Source of the DNA: Strigamia acuminata
Taxonomy: Eukaryota; Arthropoda; Chilopoda; Geophilomorpha; Linotaeniidae
Assembly: GCA_949358305.1 (NCBI GenBank)
Contig: OX442314.1
Location: 10,409,060-10,473,059, forward strand
DNA: 64,000 nucleotides
Direction of reading: 5' to 3'
Shown: one piece after another, positions 1-33,395 of the stretch
Layout: each line of letters opens with the position of its first letter
Numbering within the stretch: the first letter of the stretch is position 1
The notes under the pieces: generated by a model
Told to the model about the DNA's origin: nothing
The model's database searches: none
What the model saw: only the letters and a program-made list of their open reading frames with translations
Program-made: the position numbers and the translations under genes

Positions 1-340
1 GTGCGCACTAAGAATGTTGAATAAAGAGCATATCGAAGTGACCGCGACCAAAAGACACGACCATTTTTATTTGGAAATCGAAGTCGATGGCGACAAGATT
101 TCGCCTTACAATCCATTTTGGTTGAAGCAATTCGTGTGTGTCACAGAAACGGGTCTATACGAATTGTTAAAATACCTAAATAATTGGAACCAATGTCCGA
201 AAATCAACCGGGAAAAATGCTTAATAATTTGCGAAAAACCGGCCGTGTTTTGCGCCATTTGTAGAGAGGGGGAGAACTATAAATGTATCGTGTCTTATGA
301 TGTCAAGCTACAATGTATGACGTCACACGACGAAGCATAG
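1..340 (+). CDS. 3' terminal exon of an unrecognised protein-coding gene (partial)
   Basis: An open frame runs in from the left window edge (frame 2) to a TAG stop at 338-340. A Met codon sits at 14, but the frame is open upstream of it, so this is probably a last exon and not a whole gene. The visible 108 residues look like a folded domain: an alternating hydrophobic strand near HFYLEIEVDGDKI, then a WLKQFV segment, a LYELLKYLNNW helix, and several Cys including CAICREGENYKC. I do not recognise the family. Poly(A) signals AATAAA follow at 511-516 and 530-535. The gene converges on the minus-strand Npc2-like gene, whose stop codon is at 555. The host-gene call rests on codon-like composition and the well-placed poly(A) signals; the function is unknown. 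Confidence 0.6.
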   Translation, partial: CALRMLNKEHIEVTATKRHDHFYLEIEVDGDKISPYNPFWLKQFVCVTETGLYELLKYLNNWNQCPKINREKCLIICEKPAVFCAICREGENYKCIVSYDVKLQCMTSHDEA

Positions 341-554
341 AAAAGAAATGGCCGCCAAAAAACGGAATGATAAAACCGAAAAATTCTGTTAAATCATTGA
401 AATTAAACGGAAAAAAATGCGTTTAATGTTGAAAATATTATTTAAGGTTGTAAAAATTATCGTTTATTTGTTTGTGATTATAATATAATTTATAAAAATG
501 ATTTTTTCTCAATAAAATTTAATAATATCAATAAAATTGCTTTTTTTTACGAAA
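341..554. other. convergent 3' UTRs with opposing poly(A) signals
   Basis: This AT-rich spacer separates two converging genes. On the plus strand AATAAA occurs at 511-516 and 530-535. On the minus strand AATAAA is read from 468 to 463. If these signals are used, the two transcripts overlap by roughly 70-100 nt here. Confidence 0.5.
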
Positions 555-1510
555 TTATTTAATTTGAGAAGGAATTTTTACGCAAACTAAATCCGCTCCG
601 TTCTCGTCAACAAGTTCGTATTTTATGGTAACTGCCAACTAGAAAAATAAATAAATAAATAAATTGGAAATTTTAGTTAATTTTGAAGTCAGCTCAAGAC
701 AAGCATTTTAAATATGCTGTTTAGTCTAAATTCTTTTACAAATGCGCCTAGTGTTTTTACCTTTGGATAGCTAGGCAATATGGCCATCTCTTTATGATAT
801 TGGTACTCGGTACCATCCGCTAATGGGCATGTAAGGCCACTGTCTTGACATGCATCGGGGTTCGGTAGTGGGAAAGGAAATGGAAGGCCGCCTATTATTC
901 CATGTATTTCGGCTTTAACTGATTGAGCAGCTTCCTCTATGAAAAAAGAAAATATGTAAAATTAATTTTTGATTTTAACACGATTTTAGGGCGTGTTGTG
1001 ATGACAGAACGTCATTCAGTTGCAACACAAATCAAAACCAATGAAATTATATAATTGTAAATTCTGGTTTTAATTTTATTTAGAATTTATTTGTGTGTTA
1101 GAATTTTAAAACTGCAAATTTGTTCGTGTTGTTAGAACAATAACTTTGTTTTGTGTTGAAACAATCGTTTTGTTTTGTGTTGCAGCAATGGTTTAGTCTG
1201 TGTTGAACAATTGTTGTTCATTTCACATTTTTACTTGATTTAAATGTGATTTTGATGGTAACGTTTTGGCCTGATGGTAAAATACAAACAGTTCCACAAG
1301 GTGGAACCATTTCAACGTTTTCTAACGTGCCTGTCTTGGAACCTATAAAATAAAATAGAATTTTAATTTTTTAAAAGTAAATTAATCAGATTGTTATGTG
1401 CACTAATTTTTCTTACCACAATCGGTATATTTGACGTTAGCATGACCCGAGTTAGTGAAAAACACAAGTACGGCTGAGACAATAACCAAGAATGTTTTCG
1501 CTGCCATCAT
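555..1510 (-). CDS. Npc2: NPC2-like secreted sterol-binding protein (MD-2-related lipid-recognition domain)
   Basis: Four coding exons on the minus strand: 1510-1417, 1342-1235, 936-761 and 638-555. Splice sites are GT-AG and phases fit, giving 153 residues. The start is MMAAKTFLV; the second Met is an alternative. Residues 1-24 form a signal peptide ending near NSGHA. The mature part has six cysteines (31, 47, 51, 97, 104, 145), matching the three disulfides of Niemann-Pick C2 proteins. It also has the family hallmarks GIIGG, PFPLPNPDAC, DSGLTCPL and LPSYPK, and a final strand ending VCVKIP. NPC2 proteins bind cholesterol or other lipids in the endolysosome or are secreted; arthropods have expanded families, some extracellular, so the ligand cannot be assigned. 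It is divergent from the RalGAP alpha gene to its right. Confidence 0.93.
937..1234 (-). other. intron 2 of the NPC2-like gene
   Basis: A 298 bp intron bounded by GTAAAA and a TTTTTTCATAG acceptor. It carries short, imperfect repeats of a TTGTGTTG-like motif (about 1110-1215) but no open reading frame or RNA gene that I can see. Confidence 0.6.
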
Positions 1511-2532
1511 GTTAAACAGAAGTAATCAGATTCAGTCGAGAGTAAATATCGATAGGAAATGAATTGTTCCCGATTAAACTTATCAGATAAGAGTGATCAT
1601 GTTGATTTGATTCAAACAAGCTGATTCTGAGTCATAACTTGAGTGAAACTCACGTGGTGTATCAGGTTTTCTCATAACCCAAGATTATTTTTTGTTTCTT
1701 ATAAAGTTCAGAAATTATTAATTCAGTTAAGTTCAATTACAAAATACTAATTTAGTAAATTAAAATAATAATATTAAAATAATAATATTTTTTGTCATTT
1801 CAACATTTCATCGCCATGTTTTTTTAATGACGTCACTTCAATTTCGATTTCCGGTAGTTTCGGTTTTAGTGATATCGTTTTTAATTTTCAAAACAAGATC
1901 AGATAACGACAAACAATCGATACTTATCTTGACAATTGGTTAGAATTGGGATAGAATTTCAAGTTTTCATGACATAACAAATATGGCAGTGCACTGAGCT
2001 ATGCTAGCAATGTTTATGCGACATATAAGAAAACTGTCGAAGCCTTCCATCAACAAAGATGAAGTGGATTTTGAAGAAGAAATCACTACATTTAGGTAAT
2101 ATTTATTTCCCCACCAAAAATATACTTGGAAAAATACCCCAAAAAAATTAATTTATAAAAAAAAAGTTAAAATTTCCTCCCATTGGGCATTCCACCTTTT
2201 AGTTAAACCCAAGGTGCAGTATCTAGTCCATGTGCGACTTCTCAATAACAATACTCCAATATTTTAATTTTCAAAACTCATAAAACTCTTTGTTATTTTT
2301 TTAAATAAAATATTTTGTCAGCATTAAAAATTAATTTTTTATTAATAAATAATTTCTAAAAAAAAGTCAGACAATATTTAGTCAAAATTTCGTACACAGC
2401 GCCCCCGTTCGCCATTTTCAATTTGGGAGTCGGGTCTGTCAATGACCCTATTAAGCGTTTGTAGTTTTATTTTTTAGTAAATGAAGGTTTTAAGACATGT
2501 AAAAAAGGGTGTTAGTCCTAATCAAGGTAGTC
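1511..2532. promoter_or_regulatory. divergent promoter region between NPC2-like and RalGAP alpha genes
   Basis: About 1 kb separates the two start codons, which point away from each other. The segment includes runs such as GATAAG near 1585-1595 and 1900-1930. On the plus side a short frame with a Met at 2001 ends at a good splice donor (2095/2096). An acceptor-like TTTTTTAG ends at 2476. The RalGAP alpha transcript therefore probably has at least one 5' untranslated exon here. No TATA box was confidently placed. Confidence 0.45.
2001..2095 (+). other. possible non-coding first exon or upstream ORF of the RalGAP alpha gene
   Basis: A Met-initiated frame (MLAMFMRHIRKL...) of about 31 codons, preceded by an in-frame TGA, runs directly into AG/GTAATATT, a good splice donor. 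Joined to the acceptor at 2475-2476 it stops after two codons, and joined to coding exon 2 it also stops. It therefore cannot extend the known protein. It may be an upstream ORF in a 5' UTR exon, or the first exon of an unseen isoform. I do not recognise the peptide. Confidence 0.3.
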
Positions 2533-23904
<21,372 letters not shown>

Positions 23905-24930
23905 AAATCTAATGCAATTTCAAATTACAGCACCAAACGAAATCTTGTCCTCAAATTGCAAATATAAAAAATTTAATTTTTATTTATTATTATCATTATT
24001 ATTATTATTATTATTATTATGACGCTAACCGTAAATATACTCAGAAAAAACCCGACCGGGTGCACCGAACTCATAGTACTTATGTAAATTTTTAATTTTA
24101 AAATGGAAAATTCTATATATTATATTATTCTAGTGATGAAAATAATAAAATCAAATAAAAAAAATAATGTAAGAAAAAAGGCTTAAAAATATTTAGGGTT
24201 AAATGTGACTATATTTCTGATACGTTAAAAGTTGAAGTGGGAAATTTAAATAAAAATGTGTTGTACATTTGTATAAAATGAATAATAATAAGATGTCGAG
24301 CTTTGAGAGTTATAAACATGATGAAATTCTATCGGATTTTGTGCATTTCATCTCCCGTCCTTTACCGGTTACAAATTGTTTTCTTGGTAATAAAATTATA
24401 CATTCATTTTTCTTTGAAGTTTCGTCTCGTTTATTTGTTTTTGTTGCCGCGAATTTAGGGTTAAATGTGTAATTGAGAATTGAGTAATTAGGCGAAAGTG
24501 GTGCAATTTGCGAGTAATTACAGGGATTTAGTCGGGTGTCGCCTGCATAACGAGTGGTCAATTTGACGTTTTATGAGGAATTAGGTGTTTGAATGTGAAA
24601 ATAAATTATTAGGATTTTTTTTTTTGGGTTTTTTTTTAATTTTTTTTATTTTTTGGGAATAATTATTAATGAATTTCTCTGGAGAATTTGCAAATGCATG
24701 ATTAGAAAAATGAGTTAGTCGTAGTAAAATTGCTATTCATTTATTATCACAGTGCATTAGCTCGGTTTCACCGCCATATTTCATGCACGAGTGGCCACAT
24801 CCGACAAGTACTTTTGATCCCATGATTGCTAATGAGAATCAATCCTCCCAGGAGGGGATAAACAACCCACCCGTCTTATTATGCTGTCGATGTTAACTCC
24901 GGCAAATAGATAAAGGTTATTAAGATAGTT
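23905..24930. other. RalGAP alpha 3' UTR and following intergenic DNA
   Basis: It holds an ATT microsatellite (about 23985-24020), the poly(A) signal AATAAA (24144-24149) and AT-rich unique sequence. No convincing gene. A GC-richer patch at 24760-24900 has no open frame. Confidence 0.5.
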
Positions 24931-25326
24931 TTGGAGGTTTTTTTCAGAGGAAATTATTATTTTGAAACTTTTTTTGAACGTTTTTGTTTTTTTTTTGGCA
25001 TTTTTTTAGTGAGGATAAATAAATTTTGAGGTTTTTTGTGGTTTTTTTAATGAGAATGATTAAATTTTGGCATTTTTTTTTAGTGAAAATAATAAATTTT
25101 GGCATTTTTTGATGGAAACTAATGAATTTTGTGATTTTTTGGTGAAAATAAATGAATTTTGTGAATTTTTGGTGAAAATAAATGAATTTTGGCATTTTTT
25201 TGGTGAAAATAAATGAATTTTGTGATTTTTTGGCGAAAACAAATCAATTTTGTTAGTTTTGCATGTAGTTAAAACTGTGCCACTAGAGTGCGACTTTTGT
25301 TATTTTTTGTTACCGTGAAAAACGAA

Positions 25327-25934
25327 TGTCTGTCATCTGCTAAGAATTATGTAACGATGACAGAATAAATGCTACGTGATGTTTATTTACAAATCAAGAT
25401 TCATTATTATTACTACCCACAAGTGGTAGCAGAGGAATCGTTGTTGTTTTGACGGATTTGTAAAGCATCTGCGCCAAAAAGCTCGGCGATCATCAGCGTG
25501 GTCGTGAGTACAGTTGTGCGTTGTCGCTTCAATTAATCGAGTTTGGACAAAACGTTTAAAGAAAATTGACGAGTTGACAGGTCAATAAAACCGAGATGGC
25601 AGAGGAATTGAAAGGAGCTTGTGTGAGCAGAGTCCCGTAGTTAGACGACGCAAATTATTTCGTTTGGAGCATGCTGATGCGGGCGATTCTGGATTCGAAA
25701 GGCTTACGGCACACCATCATTGAGGGAAACGAGCCAGATTGACATTGGTCGGGAGTTAAGAAGTGCAAGAATGACAAAAGATGAAACAGTTGAGCAGTTT
25801 CGGAAGAGAACAACCTGCACGACAGGACAAAACAACGAATGTCTGTCATCTGCTAAGAATTATGTAACGATGACAGAATAAATGCTATGTGATGTTTATT
25901 TACAAATCAAGATTTATTATTATTTTTATTCATA
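25327..25934 (+). mobile_element. TRIM-like miniature Copia-type LTR retrotransposon (decayed, non-autonomous)
   Basis: Two direct repeats of about 95 bp, 25327-25421 and 25840-25934, begin TGTCTGTCATC and share most bases. They diverge most at the 3' end. Two bases after the first, TGGTAGCAGAGGA (25424-25436) matches the complement of the 3' end of initiator tRNA-Met. The interior starts with a gag-like frame at 25596 (MAEELKGACVSRV, then LDDANYFVWSMLMR after a stop), resembling the Copia gag N-terminus. It has stop codons (near 25637 and 25740) and then ends. Total length is about 610 bp. With no pol it could move only with help from another element. Confidence 0.82.
25596..25820 (+). pseudogene. 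Copia gag N-terminal relic inside the TRIM-like element
   Basis: Reads like the first 70 or so residues of Copia gag: MAEELKG..., NYFVWSMLMRAILDSKGL and HTIIEGNEPD. In-frame stops interrupt it near 25637 and 25740, and the rest of gag and pol is absent. It is a relic, not a functional protein. Confidence 0.6.
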
Positions 25935-26155
25935 AATTTTGTTATAATTCAGTGAAAATAAATCAATTTTATCATTATTTTTAACTAAAAACTGAATTCT
26001 ATCATTATATTTCACCAAATAAATAAATTTTCTCATTAATTTTGTACAAAAAAAAATAATTTGCTCATTAATTTTCATCTAAAATAAATTAATTTCCACA
26101 TTAATTTTCACCACAAAAAAAATAAAATTCTCACTAAGTAAACAAAAAACAATAA

Positions 26156-27120
26156 TTTTGGAGTGTTCAACTCCATTGGTCAAATCTTGATCTTTCGTTG
26201 CAATCGAGGCTACAAAACGCAATAAATTTTATTTAATTCAAAATTCCCCCCTAAATAAACCCCAAACTTTTAACAAACTCAATTTCCAATCGCCATTCCC
26301 TCCCAAGACGCTTCTGATGACTCCAACTCATCTCTGTGTTGAGGCATCACCAACTAATAGCACTTTCGCATGCCATATCAAACAAAATTGGCCCAAAAGC
26401 CCTTTAATTGCTTTACCCGATTCTCCATAATGAAAAGTGAACGGGAGCACTTCCACGAACAAAACATCCTCTTCCCAAACTCCACCGCTCTCGCCCAAAA
26501 GGGGGATCGTCGAACAGAGTGAACAACTCGTGTTGGCAACTGATTGCCACTCCACTCCACGCTGATGAAACGTGCGCATTCGCTCCTCGCGCTTTTGTGC
26601 TCTTCGCAATAATATTGTGCGTGAGAGCGCAACGATTTTCGCGAGTGATTAGCGACAAAAGTTCGGACCAGACAACCAGCGACCCCCGCGCAGCAGCAGG
26701 CCCGTAGGAGCCCCCGCGAGCTCTCACATTTGCATAACAAAACGCATCTTTCTCTCCCAATCTCCTCCCACGTCGCGCGTGTCCATGCGCTCCTCTGGTT
26801 GCCAATGGAAATGACTCATGGTCGCACGCCACGTGCTCCACCCGACTCCCACTCACGACTAATCAAACACAGTTGGCCGCATTTCTCGTTACCAACACGT
26901 GGGATTTGTTTTGTTTTCTCGGGAAATTTATTTATTTATTTATTTGGGGTTTTTTTAGGTTTTTTTTTTGTTGAATTTTCGCGTTGGGTTTGAGTTTGCG
27001 CGTTGATGTCAATTAAAACGATGCACAGAGCTCATCTTATTAATTGTGGGGGTTGCTAGGGTTGATGAAAGGGGTTGCGAGGGCCTCGGGCAGGGTTGTT
27101 GTCATTTGCATGAATGGATA
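26156..27120. promoter_or_regulatory. GC-rich non-coding island with factor-site-like motifs
   Basis: 26400-26900 is clearly more GC rich than its surroundings. It includes TTTGCATAA (octamer-like), TGACTCA (AP-1-like, near 26813), CACGTG (near 26831) and CGCGCGTG. Long frames on both strands overlap in incompatible phases and show no domain, so I treat it as regulatory DNA, possibly an enhancer or an unannotated promoter. Confidence 0.4.
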
Positions 27121-30100
27121 AAAGAATATTGCAATTTTAGTTTTTTAAAATTGGATTTTTTTTTTATGTGATGTTGGAAAGCCGAGCGTTAAAAGCAACC
27201 CGGATTATCAGTTAGGCCGCAAAACATGCTGTACAGTCAAATATTTACATTGGAATTCGATTGGCTGGCCAAGGCCTGTATTAACTCGGCGTTTTTTTGT
27301 ACTGGAACGAGGAAATAAATAACGGATAATAAAATTTTTAAAAAAAAATTTTAATTTTTTAAATTTTTTATTTTTATTTTTATAATTATTCTTTTATATT
27401 CTCGGTTTGGTACGTTAAACGTGGTTTATTCGTGGTACCGCGTTTATTGACGTGTTTTATCGAGTTTGCGAGAAGAAAAAAAAATTCCAGTGCAGTTAAG
27501 ATTCGTTTTATTGTCGTTTTAAGACACTTTTTATTTGTTTCGACGGTTGTTTGTAACAACGACACGATTTTTTCCATCTTCGGCATTAAATGTTTGTGTC
27601 TTTTCTGTTGTTTTCGTGATCCATGCTTCGTTGGGACGATGTTTATTCATGGCTAAATAATGGACGGAACGATTTATTTTGAAAAATAAAATATACAAAA
27701 TGAGCAAACAAAACGCGAGCTGCTTTTCAATATTGTGTTTGACGGATTAGGTCAAGATTAAACGTATCGCAGTCGCCATCTGCTGCCCAGGATGTTTGCT
27801 CAGTGATATAACAAAGCTGGAAAAAAAAATGAAAAAAAAATATAAAAATCGAATGAAAAATTGCTCATATTTTGTGCAAATATTGAAAATTACAGTAAAA
27901 AATGTCTGCGTCTGGTTATTTGAAGTAGAAAATGAAGAAATGTCGACATGGAGATCGTCTGGCGCGGTGTATTGCATCATATTTTTGTTGTTTTATGTCA
28001 TGTAGTTTGGGGGATCGATGAGCGAACTCGAGCTTTTAGCACACTTGTTGCTCGGTTACGCTCTTGTGCTTCGGTCGGCGGCAAAACTGCTCTTGTTTCC
28101 CCTTGATTGCAGAATGCCATTGCTTCTAATGCCAAATTCCGCGCGCATTGAATGGCCTATACATGCAGCTGTCGAATATTGAACAACTGTCAGACTCATT
28201 TTCCGATACATTTTCTCTTCCGTTTAAACTTAATTTCGTTTTATTTATTTTTATCTTTTCCTGGTGAAATTACTAAAAAGGAATTTAAATTTAGATAATT
28301 GTGTTTTTTTTTGTTTTGTTTTCTTTTTGGATTTTTCTTTTTTTCCTTGTTATTTTTTTTCTTTTGATTGATGAACCGTGTAATTTTATTTGCTCAATTT
28401 ATTTCTCATTATTTGACGTTTGGAATGAATTTGTCATGAAATTCATTATTGATAATTTCCAAATGTTTGTTGCTTTTCTTTCTTTTTAGATTGATTAATA
28501 ATTAAATTGGTGGAAAAAAAATTATTTTTGCTTGGAATAATGTCAAAATTCATTTATTTTCACTGAAAAAATGAGAAAGAAAATTTATTTTCACGAAAAA
28601 ATGACAAAAATCATTTATTTTCATCGGAAAAAATGACAAAAAACATTTATTTTCATCGGAAAAAATGTCAAAAGTTATTTATTTTCACTAAAAAGATGAC
28701 AGAATTCCTTTATTTTCATTAAAATAAGGACACAATTGATTTATTTTCACTAAAATTATTAAAAATTTATTTTTTTTCACTAAAAAATGACTAAATTCAT
28801 CCATTTCATTCCATCTGTTTTTTTAAATAAAATAAAGTTTTAGGTTTCGATTTTTTTTTAAATTTTAAAAATTTTTAATGGTTTTACTGGAGATATTCCA
28901 TTAAAGTTTATATCTTGGTGGAATACATGGAGCCACGCCTTTGACAAACTTTTCTTTTGACATGTGTTTAAAATTCAAGGTAAAAAATCCATTTCACAGT
29001 GGACACTTGTCCAGTATACACACGATCATGTTTTATTTAAATTCCTTAGTTTTTAACTATAAAAAAATTGAAATTGTGCTGTAAAAATCAATGAAAAACA
29101 TTGCAGGCTCCAGCAAACACAAATAGGAAAAGCATTGATAATAGAGCAGTTCAATCAACTTGTGCGAGTTTATTCGAATTCATCAGCAAAATGTTTTCCT
29201 GGTACAAATAAATGCTTATACAACTTATACAACGTATTTCCACGTTCAAAAAACTTCCTCATAAAATTATTCACCTCCCAGAATTAATTAAATTAATTAA
29301 ATTTATTAAATTCGGATTGTTTCTTTTAAGTTTTCAAAATCCAAAACAAGAGGTCGCTATATTTCAGTCCCGAAGAAAAACTTTAATTATAATTACTTAG
29401 GTTAATTATTTCTAATTCTATTTTAGTAATTCCCTCAATTATTTCCTAATTAAAATTAAAATTATTAAAACCATTAAAATCATTAAAAATAAAATATAAC
29501 TTTTAAAAATACATTTTGGTAAATAACGGCGCTTTTGTGCTTGTTCAATTGTTCGAAATGTTTGCATCCGTTCCAAGACTTTTTTTTCGCTTTAACTTGT
29601 CAAATAGCTCAAACATCACAGAATACATTCACCAAATCCTCCTGACAAACGTAAGTCACTTAATTTAATATTTATTAGACGTCTAAAAACCGAAACGTGG
29701 CCACTCGATTTTTAAGCCTAACGTCAAACCCGCCAATTGTAACGACAAATTCGTTATTAATAATAATAAATAACAATAATAATACAGTATAACTTTGTTT
29801 TTTTTACACTTCTGTGTCCGTTTCATGTTTCCATTTGTTTAATTTGACGTGCACTTGTATTTATCTGAGAAAAAAAGAAGAAACAAAACGAAAATGTCTT
29901 TTAAGGGGAACTGATAGGCTTCCCTGCGTGTGCTTTGTAGATTATGATTGAATTTTTAAATGCGATCACTCATTTTTCAAGCCCTGTAATTGAATATTTG
30001 CTCGTCGCGTGCTGCCTGGTGGCTCCAAACGACCCATTTTCTGATTCACACTTCAAACATAAGTATAATAATTTTTTTTAAAACTGATTACACGTTTTTT

Positions 30101-30400
30101 TTTCTATTTAAAAAAAAAGAGAATATTAGAAATTAAGGCTGAAAATGGATTTTTTTTTTTGTTGGGAATTTTGGAGATATTTATTTCAATTCTTTTGCTT
30201 ATGAATAATTCCGTTAGAAACAAGTAAATTGTAGATGTTTTCAAGTTGACAAGCTCGTGACTGTGTGTTTGGGGGTGGCTTAGAAATTGCAATTTATAAG
30301 TTTTGGAGAAACAAGAAACAAGAAAATTGTTTCATTTTTTTTTTTTGTTATGAAACTTTTATTGCATGAAAAATACATTATACAATCAGCAAAGAAATAA
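27121..30400. other. intergenic DNA with a 30 bp array
   Basis: Mostly AT-rich unique sequence. 28535-28810 is a tandem array of about 30 bp units (TTTATTTTCACTAAAAAATG plus ACAAAATTCA). An isolated CTCF-like GCCATCTGC lies near 27775. No gene, RNA or transposon end was recognised. Confidence 0.5.
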
Positions 30401-31700
30401 TGTCAAAACACAAAAAAATACTACATTTTCTAAATTTTTTTTTTCTTGCAAAGTTTTTGCAATTTTCTACAATTTATTTTTTTTTTTTGCAATTTTTGCA
30501 ACTTTTTGAAATTTTTCACAACTTTTATCCCTATTTTTTTTTTGCAAATTTTTCCAAAATGATACTAATTTTTCTAATATTTTTGCAATATTTTGCATTT
30601 TTTTTGCAATTTTTTGCATTTTTTCTGCAATATTTTGGCAATTTTTATTTTTTTTACAATATTTTTATTATCAAAAAAGAAGAAAATAAAATTAAATATT
30701 AACAAAAAGTGCAACATTTTTTTTATGCATTAGAAATTTAAATATATATGGTATAATATAAATTTTAAAAAAAAGGAAAAAAATGAAAAACACACACGAA
30801 AAGCTAAAACTAAATAAAGTGCTGGAAAAGGTCGAGAATTTTAGTCAAATCGACTGAAATCTCCTTCCTGAATCCATTACAATGACTAGAAACAGCACTC
30901 AATACTCATTTCTTAAAAATTGCAATGTTAATAAAATATAACATTTTCACTTCCGGTTCATGTTAAATTGGTGAGATCATCGGTGCATTTTAATGAGATT
31001 TCTGGTTTTTTTTCCACATTTTTCTTTTGATTTTGATATGTACATGACAAAAACCACAAAAACACTACAATTTAATTCAATTTAAGTAAATACGTTGACT
31101 AGAAATTAATGAGAGAAATAATTGACTAGTTAAAGTGTCATCCAGTTGTCACCAGATGTCTCAACACCTATGACTAAACAAAGACTAGAACTTGGTAATA
31201 ATTTGACTTAGAGGTTTTGACACTCATCCAAAAGTAAAGTTTTTACTGACCCATGGTCAATTGTAATCATTAAATATAATATAGACTAGATTGTCACACT
31301 CAACCCTAATTTATATATATATGTATATATATATAAATATATTTTTATATGTAATAATGTGATATAAAAGGCACACTGGGTGTTAATTACAAAATATCCG
31401 TTTTTTGGCGGATTTGTTTTTTTTTTTTAATTTATTTAAAAATTTAAATTATAAATGGACTAGCAAGGATTCAAAGGTGAGGTAGTTGGTTGGTATTTGC
31501 TGGTTAAAGTTGAAATTGGATTTTTGAAAGTTTTTTTTGAATGGTTTTGATGGAAAAATTGCAATTTAATGCTCATTTGTGGCAGGTTAAAGGTGGATAG
31601 TTGTGTATGTTGAAAATTATAATGTTTAACAGTGAAATTTGAAATTAAATGTTGATAGTTAAGGTTCAATTTTAAAATTTGAAATAAATGTTTAAATGTA
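30401..31700. other. intergenic DNA with a degenerate T-rich array and a TA-rich patch
   Basis: 30405-30690 has irregular TTTTTTGCAATTTTTGCAAC repeats of about 20-30 bp. 31308-31352 is a TATATA-rich stretch. No gene seen. Confidence 0.5.
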
Positions 31701-31704
31701 TAAG

Positions 31705-32395
31705 TTTTATTTGTTTAAAAGTTAAATTTACTTGTCCAAAAGTTAAATTACTTGTCCAAAAGTTAAAATTTCTTGTCCAAAAGTTAAATTTACTTGTCCA
31801 AGAGTTAAAATGCATCGTTTAAATGTTTAAATTACTTGTCCAAAGTCAAAATTTGAAGCTGATGTTAAGATTTCGAATTTCCATTGTTAAAATTTCAAAT
31901 TTCCTTTGTTAAATTTCAAATTTCCAAAAACTTCCAAATTTCCATTGTTAAAATTTCCAAATTTCCGTTGTTAAAATTTCCAAATTTCCATTGTTAAAAT
32001 TTCCAAATTTCCATTGTTAAAATTTCCAAATTTCCATTGTTAAAATTTCCAAATTTCCATTGTTAAAATTTCCAAATTTTTATGGTTAAAATTTCCAAAT
32101 TTTTATGGTTAAAATTTCCAAATTTCCATTGTTAAAATTCCAAATTTCCATTGTTAAATTTAAAATTTCCATTGTTAAATTCCAAATTTCCATTGTTATA
32201 ATTTCCAAATTTCCATTGTTAAAATTTCCAAATTTTCATTGTTAAAATTTCCAAATTTCCATTGTTAAAATTTAAAATATTAAATTTCCATTGTTAAATT
32301 CCAAATTTCCATTGTTAAAATTTAAAATATCAAATTTCCATCGTTAAATTTCAAATTTCCATTGTTGAAATTTGAATTTTCCACCATTTTCAAAT
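31705..32395. repeat. 23 bp tandem array
   Basis: About 20 or more copies of AAATTTCCATTGTTAAAATT plus TCC, best from 31920 to 32240, with a looser relative (AAAGTTAAATTACTTGTCC) at 31705-31840. At 23 bp it is slightly outside the 20-21 bp class. Confidence 0.9.
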
Positions 32396-33395
32396 TGTTA
32401 ATTCCCTCCCCTCAGATTAACATTAAAATATTTTAAAAAAAAATAACTTAAAACCAATCGAGAAACAATTTGCAACTACATAAAACACACCACTCTCCCA
32501 ACCACAATTCACCATCTCCCCCCAAAAAAAAAAATTTCAACAACAATAATACCACCATCACCAACCACCTCACCTGAAATAAAAATAAATAAATAAAAAT
32601 AAATAGAAAGAGGACGTTCAACCTTAATTTACACAGACTCACAGACCAGATGCGGGGGCGGCAACAAAATGTGCACATCATTAAACCGCAAAACACCTAA
32701 GCAAATGATACACTTCCAACTCGCTCTCTCTCTCTCTATTTCTCCATCTCAACTCAATTACAGCAACTTTTAAAACACTTTGAGGTTAATGATTCAAAAT
32801 AACTCAATTTCCTCCATTTTTTTTTTTACTTTTAACAACCAAACTTGTATTTTTTTTTGTATCAATCAATTTTATATTTTTCTATGAAATATCATTGACC
32901 TCATAATACATGGGGGCAAGGGGGGATAGGGGCCTGCTGTGCCAGATGGTCACATCATGGTACCTGGGTTTATTGTTGAATTTGTCTATTGATTAGGGGC
33001 ACAGCAATAAAATGTAAGGGAAAAAAAAAGTTTTCTAAATTTTTTTTTTCTAGGTTTTAATTAAATTTTTTAAGTTTTTAGGAACATTTTATGATTTTAT
33101 TATTTTTTTTTTTGGAAAATATTTTTAATGATATGTTTTGTCCTGTCTTTATACACATAAATTTTCATAGTTTTTTGATATATTAGTTTGGAATGGTTTT
33201 TTTTAAATTTTTTTTTTGAGTTGGTCATAAAAATAAAATGATTGGTTTTCTTAAAATTTGTAAAATAAAAAAATATAGAAAAGAAGATTTATGGGATTTT
33301 TGCAGTTTGCAGTTTTTTTTTTGTATAAAAATCGATTTAGGCCTAAATTTTTAGTTTTTTTTTTGATTGGAGGAAATAAAATTTTGTAATTGAAT
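32396..33395. other. downstream region / probable 3' UTR of the INSM-like gene
   Basis: Follows the stop of the minus-strand INSM-like gene. It includes TTTATT (minus-strand AATAAA) at about 32969 and a CT microsatellite at about 32721-32736. No other gene. Confidence 0.45.

Larger units (their letters stand above)
24940..26155. repeat. 30 bp tandem array split by a miniature LTR element
   Basis: Left part 24945-25250: units TTTTTGGTGAAAATAAATGA plus ATTTTGTGAA, 30 bp. Right part about 25940-26150: diverged units of the same kind (GTGAAAATAAATCAATTTTA). The LTR element at 25327-25934 lies between them, so it was probably inserted into or beside the array. Confidence 0.75.

Noticed and set aside
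26328-26993. Minus-strand frames of 93-147 codons
   Set aside because: Frames overlap in three phases, have no recognisable domain and no splice logic; composition alone explains them.
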